Assembly: GCF_014207635.1 (NCBI RefSeq)
Contig: NZ_JACHIE010000022.1
Span: forward strand, 1 to 38,808
From: Acetobacter lovaniensis
Lineage (GTDB): Bacteria > Pseudomonadota > Alphaproteobacteria > Acetobacterales > Acetobacteraceae
Reading direction: 5' to 3'
Length of the DNA stretch: 38,808 nt
The notes under the pieces are model-generated. The model saw only the letters and a list, made by a program, of their open reading frames with translations. It did not search any database and had not been told where the DNA came from. How positions within the stretch are numbered: the first letter of the stretch is position 1; every line of letters starts with the position of its first letter. This document shows, piece after piece, positions 1-6,740 of the stretch. The position numbers and the translations under genes are program-made.

Positions 1-15
1 GAAGGCGAACCTCAT
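1..15 (-). CDS. IS3-family transposase OrfB, first five codons (partial)
   Basis: An ATG at 15 on the minus strand overlaps the OrfA stop and reads MRFAF, the usual opening of IS3-family OrfB (DDE integrase-type) proteins. The rest lies outside the window, so catalytic residues and intactness cannot be judged. Confidence 0.55.
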
Positions 16-281
16 GGCTTTTGGCTCGCAAAGAACTGGGTAGCTTTTTTTAGAATTTCCCTCTCCTCCCGCAGAATCCGGTTTTCCAGACGAAGGCGTT
101 CATTCTCGCGGGCCAGGTCACCCTGAGGCTCGGATGTCGGTCCGGTCGGACGGTAATCCACTCTCCATTTACCCAGAGTGGATTTGCCAATACCAAGGTC
201 GGCCGCAATGCGCGTACGTGACAGCCCGCTGCTCAACGCAAGTCTCACGGCCTCGCGTTTGAAATCTTCCGTATGCTTCAT
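12..281 (-). CDS. IS3-family transposase OrfA
   Basis: This 89-residue protein begins MKHTEDFKREAVRLAL and carries a helix-turn-helix of the transposase-8 (IS3/IS911 OrfA) type at about residues 5-45 (IAADLGIGKSTLGKW). A leucine-zipper segment follows (about 55-80, ENERLRLENRILREEREILKK cut by the zipper spacing). OrfA binds the IS ends and is fused to OrfB by programmed frameshifting to make the active transposase. Length and motif order are normal, so the reading frame looks intact. The stop overlaps the OrfB ATG (ATGA at 12-15). Confidence 0.9.
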   Translation of the reverse strand: MKHTEDFKREAVRLALSSGLSRTRIAADLGIGKSTLGKWRVDYRPTGPTSEPQGDLARENERLRLENRILREEREILKKATQFFASQKP

Positions 282-401
282 GATCTCGTCGGTCTCCTGA
301 TACGAGCTTAAAACGCTCAGATGACCGGCACAAAACCGTTACAAGTCCACTTTCTGTCTCCATAAAGCCCAGAGCAGTTTAGTTCCTTCAATTTCTCCAT
401 C

Positions 402-430
402 TTGACAGAAGTTAATATATACTAGCATAA
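402..430 (+). promoter_or_regulatory. Candidate sigma-70 promoter of the srf-type operon
   Basis: A perfect TTGACA box lies at 402-407 in an AT-rich stretch between the insertion sequence and the first operon gene. With 17-base spacing the -10 is GCATAA (425-430), which is weak; a better TATACT at 418-423 is too close. The start codon is 50 bases further on. It may be native or may be affected by the nearby IS. Confidence 0.4.
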
Positions 431-479
431 ATCTAAGAAATATTTTTAGAGTGCGATTGATTAATGGAAAGCTTTTATT

Positions 480-1313
480 GTGGCATATATTCTTCTTCGT
501 AGTAATTTAGATGAACTTGTGCTGCTGGAATTCCGTGATCGGCCTGTTATTCTGAATTACGAGACTATTGCCGGAATTACAGGTTTGTCTGAGCGGCTGC
601 GTTTTGGGTTCGCAGAGCCTCTCGTCTGCTGGCCACGGGAAAATAATCCGGGCGAAATCTCTTGGTACGCGGAGGGCGAAAGTCAGTTTCGACAGATTAC
701 TCTTTTTCCTGCGGAGGAAAGAGAGACTTTGTTGCGTGATCTTGCTACTGAAATTATCCGACTGAGACAATCCGTATTGATGGCAGGCACATCAGATATT
801 CATTTGTTGGATTTTGCGCTGATTATTCCTGGCGCTGAAGCCATATTTACTGATGGTGACAGGTTTGTTCTTGCCCCTTGGGGGGCGATGGCCGGTCGCG
901 AGAAAGGTTTGAAACTATCTGACAGGGCGGTGGATTTCGGCAAGTCTTTTCTTGGTCAATTATTGGAGCAGGAGACGTCACCGGTCATGGACCGGCACGA
1001 ATCTGTAAAAATTGACAAATCTGATCCGTTTGAAGTTACTGAGCCTCCTGCATCCAGGGGAGTGTTCAAACAGGATATATCTTCGGTAGCGGGTCAGGAA
1101 ATGCCTTTCCCTGAAGTTTCTGTGGCAGCAGTGTCTTATGATGGCCAGTTGCCAATGTCAGGAGCCTCATCTGTTGTGCTGCATATTCTTGCATTCATTT
1201 CGTTTTTTCTATTAACCCTGTGGGCGGCGTTAACTGTAATTGGCCGTAGCCATGGGTTTGGCGTGGATTTTCCTGTGATAGGAAGGTATTTCGGGGCCGG
1301 ATTGCCATCATGA
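480..1313 (+). CDS. SrfA-like membrane protein, copy 1
   Basis: This 277-residue protein starts at GTG 480, chosen because GGAAAG lies eight bases upstream (466-471). The N-terminal part (about 1-150) has the template shared by the next two genes: an AEP motif followed by a W-Y segment (FAEPLVCWP, ISWYAEG), then a helical stretch, then a P-G element followed by a W-G (IIPGAEAIF, LAPWGAM). The shared template resembles the SrfA family that accompanies SrfB and SrfC. One membrane segment lies near the C-terminus (about 232-256), after a polar linker, so the main domain is probably cytoplasmic with a short tail outside. The stop overlaps the next start by ATGA, so translation is coupled. The function of SrfA proteins is unknown, and the family assignment is from recalled pattern, not a search. 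Confidence 0.65.
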   Translation: MAYILLRSNLDELVLLEFRDRPVILNYETIAGITGLSERLRFGFAEPLVCWPRENNPGEISWYAEGESQFRQITLFPAEERETLLRDLATEIIRLRQSVLMAGTSDIHLLDFALIIPGAEAIFTDGDRFVLAPWGAMAGREKGLKLSDRAVDFGKSFLGQLLEQETSPVMDRHESVKIDKSDPFEVTEPPASRGVFKQDISSVAGQEMPFPEVSVAAVSYDGQLPMSGASSVVLHILAFISFFLLTLWAALTVIGRSHGFGVDFPVIGRYFGAGLPS

Positions 1314-2461
1314 CGGTCCTTCTTTGCACGACCACTTCATCTGAACTCTCACCTGTGGTTTTCCGAGGCCAAAGAGTGATGGAATTGTGGCCTGAGTTTT
1401 CCGGTTTGCTAAGAAAGCTGGGGGGAGAATCTGGGGGAGGGTTGCTGGCCGAGCCAGAAGCGCACGGAAATGGCCGTGTTGACTGGTATGGAACGGTCGG
1501 TGCGGATATCCCGCAAGAAGATCGGGTAAAGCATTTTCATGCATTACGGGCTGCAATTGAAGCGGCGGCAGATCAGCAGGGGAATGCCCTTTCATCTTCG
1601 GAGAAAGCACTTTTACCTTTACTGCCATATATTTTTACCATTCCGGGGGAGGAATATATCCGTTCCGGAGCTTCCGGACCAATCCTAGTAGGGTGGGGAC
1701 ATCACGCAGTTACGGATAAGCTGACCCGGGTGGATATTACCGGAGCAGTAAAGCAGCCCGCGCCTTCCGTTTCCGCTCCTGCGCCTGCTGATGAGGCGGC
1801 CCATACGCGAATGGCCATCCATCCACCACCATTGGTAGTTGAACAGCGACCGGCCGGAGCGTGGCAAGCATGGCTTGTTCTGTTAGTAATGCTGGCGGGA
1901 CTGGCTTTGCTAATCTGGCTTATATCTCATCTTGGTGGTCTGTTTGCTTCTGGGGGGTGTTCTCATCCATTACTTTTGTTCTGGGTGTTTCTTCTGGCGT
2001 CTCTAACAGTGCTGGCTTGGCTTGTGACGCGGCTTCCCTGGCGTGCATGGAGCGCGCTCAGGCGTGTTCGAAAAGTGGGAGCGTCTGGTGGCATATTACA
2101 GGTTATTCTGGCGTGGAACGACCTGAACGATCTTGATCTGCATGTTATCTGCCCTGATGGACAGCGCATTTATTTCAACAGGAGAGAGCATGGTGGGGGA
2201 GTGCTGCGTCATGACGCCAATGCGCGCAGAAAAGGAGCCCTGCCGCCGACGAACCACCCGGTTGAGACGGTTGCGTGGGTTACGGCACCCCCTCCGGGGT
2301 TATACACGGTAATTGTGGACCCTTTTGCAATGCATGCTGCACCAACCAGTCATTTTTCCGTAACGGTCTGTTATCATGGCACTGTGCTCGTAACGCGGAA
2401 GGGGAGCGCATCGGTCAATAATCGTATTGTTCCTGTCTGTAATTTTGGAATTCCCGCATGA
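1310..2461 (+). CDS. SrfA-like membrane protein with C-terminal YfaP/DUF2135-like domain, copy 2
   Basis: This 383-residue protein begins with the same type of domain as its neighbours (about 1-140: LLAEPEA, VDWYGTV, IPGEEYI, LVGWGHH). Two membrane segments follow (about 183-211 and 218-244), then a C-terminal beta-rich domain (about 262-383). That domain carries LAWNDLNDLDLHVICPDGQ, a later GGVL, and PVETVAWV before a G-Y-V-V strand. The W-N-D-L-D-L-H-V signature is typical of YfaP/DUF2135-like domains, which are extracytoplasmic in many proteins. With two membrane passes the two domains would lie on the same side of the membrane, so the topology is unclear. The ATG overlaps the previous stop and its own stop overlaps the next ATG. 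Confidence 0.65.
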   Translation: MTVLLCTTTSSELSPVVFRGQRVMELWPEFSGLLRKLGGESGGGLLAEPEAHGNGRVDWYGTVGADIPQEDRVKHFHALRAAIEAAADQQGNALSSSEKALLPLLPYIFTIPGEEYIRSGASGPILVGWGHHAVTDKLTRVDITGAVKQPAPSVSAPAPADEAAHTRMAIHPPPLVVEQRPAGAWQAWLVLLVMLAGLALLIWLISHLGGLFASGGCSHPLLLFWVFLLASLTVLAWLVTRLPWRAWSALRRVRKVGASGGILQVILAWNDLNDLDLHVICPDGQRIYFNRREHGGGVLRHDANARRKGALPPTNHPVETVAWVTAPPPGLYTVIVDPFAMHAAPTSHFSVTVCYHGTVLVTRKGSASVNNRIVPVCNFGIPA

Positions 2462-3483
2462 TTGTGCATCTGGACAAAAGTACAGGTGGTGTGCCTGCGG
2501 CGGCTCAGGCATTTGTGGCGGCTGTGCGGGACAGGCTGGGAGTGGATCATGCAGCCCTTTTTGCGACGCCTGTTGCGCAAGGTGATGGCGTGGTCTGGAC
2601 AAGTGAAGGCGATAAAAGCCTGAATTTTTTTGAGTTTGATGCTTCTGCGCAGGATGCATTGCTTTTGCAGGCGGGTTCAATCCTTGCGGATATCCGGCGT
2701 GTAGCGGAAAGCGAAAATGGTGTTATTCGGCAGTATTTCCCCGGCATGCACCAGATACCCTCGCTGGATTGCCTGTTTGGTGTGGACGGACGTGCGGTTG
2801 TGACCCGTTGGGGGGGAGCGGGTGGGGTAGACCTGCTGACCGGCTTTAGCGACAGAAAGCTTAAATCGGTAGGGGCGGTTTTTCCACCTTTGCCACCGCG
2901 TCTGCTGCGCTCTGCTCTAGCCGGGGTAGGTGCTGGCCTGCTGGTTGCGGCCGTGTGGGTTTGCCTTCTTCCGTTGCCGTCGATATGCAAAGTTGTTCCG
3001 CCTCTTGAACACGCGCATTTAGCGGCTGAGGTCCATCCGGCCGCAGCACGCCCCCCACCTGTCGATGATCTGCCCGCGACCAAATGGCAGGCGCATGATC
3101 TGTCCATGCTCAAAGGGTGCTGGCACCGTCTTACCAATATGGTCGCGGTCAATATCGAGACTCATATACCTCAATCGGTCGCGCTGTGGACATTCTGTTT
3201 TGATGATCGGGGAGATGGAGGTCAGCAGACATTACAGTACACTAACAACAGTATCTGCAAAGGAAGGTTCACCTCTCATTTTGAGGGGGATACCCTGATT
3301 ATAGAGGCGGATCGTTGTCTCTCAATATCAACTGGCCAGAATTTTCTGGCGACGACATATCGTTGCACCCGACTGGACCAGGAAAAAGCGTCCTGTCTCG
3401 GCTATACGAATGACCCACGCTATTCCAATCATGATAAACCGAGCGAAGGATTGTTCCAGAGATCGGCAGTGTCTACTTTATGA
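2458..3483 (+). CDS. SrfA-like membrane protein with C-terminal cysteine-rich domain, copy 3
   Basis: This 341-residue protein has the shared N-terminal template at about 25-122 (LFATPVA, VVWTSEG, FPGMHQIPS, VVTRWGG), one membrane segment (about 150-172), a proline-rich linker and a C-terminal domain from about 212. That domain has a GCW motif and further cysteines (WTFCFDD, NNSICKG, ADRCLS, YRCTR, ASCLG), which suggests disulphides and an extracytoplasmic location. It is therefore a bitopic protein with a cytoplasmic SrfA-like domain and a periplasmic sensor or binding domain. It is coupled by ATGA on both sides. Of the three copies, this C-terminus most resembles what I recall of SrfA proteins next to SrfB, but this was not searched. 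Confidence 0.65.
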   Translation: MIVHLDKSTGGVPAAAQAFVAAVRDRLGVDHAALFATPVAQGDGVVWTSEGDKSLNFFEFDASAQDALLLQAGSILADIRRVAESENGVIRQYFPGMHQIPSLDCLFGVDGRAVVTRWGGAGGVDLLTGFSDRKLKSVGAVFPPLPPRLLRSALAGVGAGLLVAAVWVCLLPLPSICKVVPPLEHAHLAAEVHPAAARPPPVDDLPATKWQAHDLSMLKGCWHRLTNMVAVNIETHIPQSVALWTFCFDDRGDGGQQTLQYTNNSICKGRFTSHFEGDTLIIEADRCLSISTGQNFLATTYRCTRLDQEKASCLGYTNDPRYSNHDKPSEGLFQRSAVSTL

Positions 3484-3713
3484 TCCGGGTGGGCGGTATG
3501 GTATTGACTTCCCGCAGTCGGCCTTCACTGCAAGTGTTGCGCATATGGGAAACGTTTTTTGCATATCAGCTATTCCGATGGCTACAACAGCGTTTTGGCT
3601 GGATGCACGCGCATCTTTTGGTGAAGGATGGAGGCGCATGGTCATTATTGCAGTCGTTGTGTCTTGGGTGCGGGGGATTGTCGCGCCGTGTCAAATCAGT
3701 AATAACAAAGTAA
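3480..3713 (+). CDS. Small protein of unknown function between srfA-like gene and srfB
   Basis: This 77-residue open frame has its ATG overlapping the preceding stop (ATGA at 3480-3483), the same coupling used by the other genes of this operon. That is the main reason to call it. The protein is basic and rich in aromatic residues (IWETFFAYQLFRWLQQRF) and has no signal peptide or clear membrane segment. A longer frame (3410-3721) overlaps it in another frame and has hydrophobic stretches, but its start lies inside the upstream gene. I do not recognise either. It could be a real small subunit or untranslated spacer. Confidence 0.45.
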   Translation: MIRVGGMVLTSRSRPSLQVLRIWETFFAYQLFRWLQQRFGWMHAHLLVKDGGAWSLLQSLCLGCGGLSRRVKSVITK

Positions 3714-3717
3714 GATC

Positions 3718-3759
3718 ATGACGGATAATCTGCGAGAAAAATGGGAGAAAATGAGCTGA
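3718..3759 (+). other. 13-codon mini-ORF coupled to srfB start
   Basis: A short frame, MTDNLREKWEKMS, ends in a TGA that overlaps the preferred srfB ATG as TGATG (3757-3761). Terminating ribosomes could restart on srfB. The GGGAG that would serve srfB (3743-3747) lies inside it, 11 bases from that ATG. It may be a coupling leader or coincidence. Confidence 0.3.
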
Positions 3760-6740
3760 TGTCAGACCATATCTCGTTGATTCCCGATAGTCTTATTCAG
3801 TTCGAAACGATCATGCTCGATCAAGAGGACTGCACTGACATAACGGTGAGGTTTTATGAACAGCAACGGAATGGGCCGAATGGTGAGCCCGAATGTGTCC
3901 TGCGCATGCCCGAGAAAGATCAGGACAGCGGAAATCAGGTATTTTATGCTGATGGTCGGGATCATGTGGTGCCGGATGGGGCAGATTATCAAATAAAATA
4001 TAAGGATATTTATAAGGTTTTTAAAAACGAGTGGGTGCCGCTGCCTTATCTTGCCCGTGTAGGGGTGACTGATGATGAAGGCTTTAAGCCTGGTCCGGCC
4101 AACTGGGTGCGGGGTAGGCTGCGTAGCGAGTATAAAGGGCCGGGTGAAGAGGTTATTTTTCTTAACATAGCGTTTGATACTTCAATCGCACCCTATTACG
4201 AAGGGCGCTATCTGGCCCCCACACCTGATGACGAGGCGAGAGGGCAGAGTTTTGCCTTTGTTTCGGATCTGGACAGCATTTCATGGTTGATTGAAAGCGC
4301 GTGGCTCAAGGACTGGCTTGCTGAGTTACTTCATGATGCGAACTGGGTTGAGTCCACCAGAAAACGTCGCGATGATGATGAGGGTGGACCATCCAAGGTT
4401 CTTGCGCATGTGGCGATCTATCTTGCTTTCCTGCGGATGATTGCAAAAGCAGGCAGACCACCGGTCGCACAGATGCTGACAACAACGAATGAACCCCCGG
4501 TATCGGTCGATCTGGTGCTTGATCTGGGTAATTTTCGAAGCTGTGGAATTCTTATTGAGGAACACCCCGGCGCGCGCCAGCGCGAAGCGGACAGCTACGT
4601 TCTGGAACTGCGGGACCTGGATCGGCCCGAGCAGGTTTGTTCTGATCCTTTTTCCAGCAGGATTGAATTCGGCAAAGCGGTTTTTGGACGGGACTCCCAT
4701 TCCCGTCGTTCGGGGCGTCCGCATGCTTTTGCCTGGGCGAGCCCGGTCAGAACCGGCCCGGAAGCCGAGCGGATGATGGGTGCGCGCATTGGCACGGAAG
4801 GACTTTCTGGTCTGTCGGCGCCCAAGAGGTATTTGTGGGACATGCGGCCGTCTGACCAAGGGTGGCGCTTCAACAATGGCTATCATCGTGATGGACAGAA
4901 TGCCGACCCGCCCGTTAATGGTCCATTCCGTCGGGCGCTGCTGGAAACCCTGAGCGCCAAGCGGACGTGCAGGGTTGGTCGCTTTGATCTGGATGCAGCC
5001 CAGCCTGTGGGCCCCAGTGTTCTGTCGCGTAGTCTGCTGTTCACGCTTATGCTGAGCGAAATTGTCATGCAGGCGCTTATGTACATGAACTCGCCGGGAT
5101 TTCGCTCACGTCGGCGCGATAGCGCCCGCCCACGGGGATTGCGTTCCCTTATGTTGACCATGCCTCCGGGTATGCCGGTGGCGGAGCAGAAAATTTTTCA
5201 GGCCCGTGCACGGGCCGCGCTAGATTTTATCTGGAAGGTAACGGACCAGAAAGGCAAGCTGCCCACTTTGCGTGCGGAGCTTGATGAAGCCACGGCGACA
5301 CAGATTGTCTGGTTGCACAATGAGGTGACCGGGCGGCTCGGGGGACATGTCGAGGCGCTGTTTGAACTCTACAGCGCTGGGCGACGGGGAGAAAACAACC
5401 GGCCAGCCATTCGTGTCGCCAGCATCGACATTGGGGGTGGTACAACCGACCTGATGATTACGACATACACTCACACGGGACACGATGCGCTGTCTCCCTG
5501 TCAAAATTTTCGTGAGAGTTTCAATATCGCCGGGGATGATCTGCTTGAAGAGGTGATCCTGACAACGGTGCTCCCCCCTCTGGAGCAGGCTTTGACCAGA
5601 GTCGGCGTGCTCAGGGCCAGAGAGTTGCTTATTCGTCTGTTTGAACGGGACCACGGCAATCAGGATGAGCGGGATCGCCACCGGCGTAGGTTGTTTGTTG
5701 CGACCATTCTGGAGCCTGCCGCGCTGCATGCCCTGAGTCTTTATGAACAGGTCGGAGAGCAGATGAGTGGAGTGGTCGGGAGCTTTGATCTGAACGCCCC
5801 TGAAGTGAAGAGGGGGGATGATGCGCAACGGGCGCGTTGCGCGGCTTTCCTTGCCGAACAGGTCAATCTTCATATGCAGGGGCAGAATGTTCAGGAAATA
5901 GGCGCGTTTGACGTCTTCAGTGTTGATATTGAGGTAACGGTCGAGACGATTGAAAAATCCATTCGCTCAACGCTTGAAGCAGTCTTGTCCAACCTGACGG
6001 AAGTTGTCTGGGCCTATGGGTGCGATGTCCTGATTTTATCCGGGCGTCCTTCCAAGCTCCGGCGGGTGCGCAATCTGATCACGGGTGCCATGCCGGTTGC
6101 GCCACATCGTATTATAGCGATGCATGACTACACTGTTGGCAGGCATTATCCTTTTACGGATACGGCAAGCCGGATCAGTGACCCCAAGACAACGGTTGTG
6201 GTGGGGGCTGCCCTTTGCATTCAGGCAGAGGGGAGGTTGCAGAATTTTGTTTTGCGGACTGAAAAACTGGTCATGCAATCTACTGCCCGCTACATTGGTA
6301 AAATGGAAAAGACCGGCAGAATACGTGATGCGGACCTGCTGTTTACGGACCAGAACCCCAATGCTCCGCCGGGGTGTACACCAGAGGGCTTTAATCTGGA
6401 GGATTTTCAAGGTCTGACCATGATAGGGTTTCGACAGCTTTCGCTGGAACGGTGGACAACAACGCCACTCTATTGTGTCGAATTCACGCAGAATAGCCGG
6501 GCCGAAATGCAAAACTATAAGCTTCCTTTAAACATCAGGCTTGAACGATGGGCAAACCGTGAGGAAGAAGAAGAGGGTGATTTTTCGGGGCGAGAAAACT
6601 TCCAGATTGAAGAAATTACTGACGCACAAGGGGAGAGTGTTCACATAAAACTGATCACCTTGCGGTTACAGACAACCCTTAATCCTGAAGGATACTGGCG
6701 CGATACAGGGTGCCTGACGATGGGAGTGGGCATGTCGTGA
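3759..6740 (+). CDS. srfB: SrfB, actin/Hsp70-fold ATPase-like virulence factor family protein
   Basis: This protein has 993 residues if started at ATG 3759, the usual SrfB length. That start is preferred over 3741 because SrfB proteins begin directly with the strand equivalent to HISLIPDSLIQF, and because TGATG coupling and GGGAG precede it. Two nucleotide-binding elements of the actin/Hsp70 superfamily are visible: a phosphate-1-like loop near residue 250 (LVLDLGNFRSCGI) and a phosphate-2-like loop at 556-564 (IDIGGGTTD). A later LSGRPSKLRRV segment (about 760) fits the adenosine motif. Helical insertions separate them. The protein is probably cytoplasmic and is expected to bind ATP and change conformation or polymerise, but no activity is established for the family. 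Its stop overlaps the srfC start, which points to a stoichiometric partnership with SrfC. Confidence 0.88.
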   Translation: MSDHISLIPDSLIQFETIMLDQEDCTDITVRFYEQQRNGPNGEPECVLRMPEKDQDSGNQVFYADGRDHVVPDGADYQIKYKDIYKVFKNEWVPLPYLARVGVTDDEGFKPGPANWVRGRLRSEYKGPGEEVIFLNIAFDTSIAPYYEGRYLAPTPDDEARGQSFAFVSDLDSISWLIESAWLKDWLAELLHDANWVESTRKRRDDDEGGPSKVLAHVAIYLAFLRMIAKAGRPPVAQMLTTTNEPPVSVDLVLDLGNFRSCGILIEEHPGARQREADSYVLELRDLDRPEQVCSDPFSSRIEFGKAVFGRDSHSRRSGRPHAFAWASPVRTGPEAERMMGARIGTEGLSGLSAPKRYLWDMRPSDQGWRFNNGYHRDGQNADPPVNGPFRRALLETLSAKRTCRVGRFDLDAAQPVGPSVLSRSLLFTLMLSEIVMQALMYMNSPGFRSRRRDSARPRGLRSLMLTMPPGMPVAEQKIFQARARAALDFIWKVTDQKGKLPTLRAELDEATATQIVWLHNEVTGRLGGHVEALFELYSAGRRGENNRPAIRVASIDIGGGTTDLMITTYTHTGHDALSPCQNFRESFNIAGDDLLEEVILTTVLPPLEQALTRVGVLRARELLIRLFERDHGNQDERDRHRRRLFVATILEPAALHALSLYEQVGEQMSGVVGSFDLNAPEVKRGDDAQRARCAAFLAEQVNLHMQGQNVQEIGAFDVFSVDIEVTVETIEKSIRSTLEAVLSNLTEVVWAYGCDVLILSGRPSKLRRVRNLITGAMPVAPHRIIAMHDYTVGRHYPFTDTASRISDPKTTVVVGAALCIQAEGRLQNFVLRTEKLVMQSTARYIGKMEKTGRIRDADLLFTDQNPNAPPGCTPEGFNLEDFQGLTMIGFRQLSLERWTTTPLYCVEFTQNSRAEMQNYKLPLNIRLERWANREEEEEGDFSGRENFQIEEITDAQGESVHIKLITLRLQTTLNPEGYWRDTGCLTMGVGMS

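Larger units (their letters stand above)
1..349 (-). mobile_element. IS3-family insertion sequence, 5' end only (runs off left edge)
   Basis: Minus-strand OrfA (12-281) and the first five codons of OrfB (1-15) identify an IS3-family element whose body lies beyond the left edge. An A7G run on the minus strand near 45-52 (codons for ILKKA) is a plausible -1 frameshift site for the OrfAB transposase, as is typical of the family. The upstream end is uncertain. A stretch that would start 5'-TGGACTTGTAACGG on the minus strand ends at 349, and another possible end lies near 362. No second end is visible, so inverted repeats and target duplication cannot be tested. The element sits about 50-130 bases upstream of the srf-type operon. 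Confidence 0.8.
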
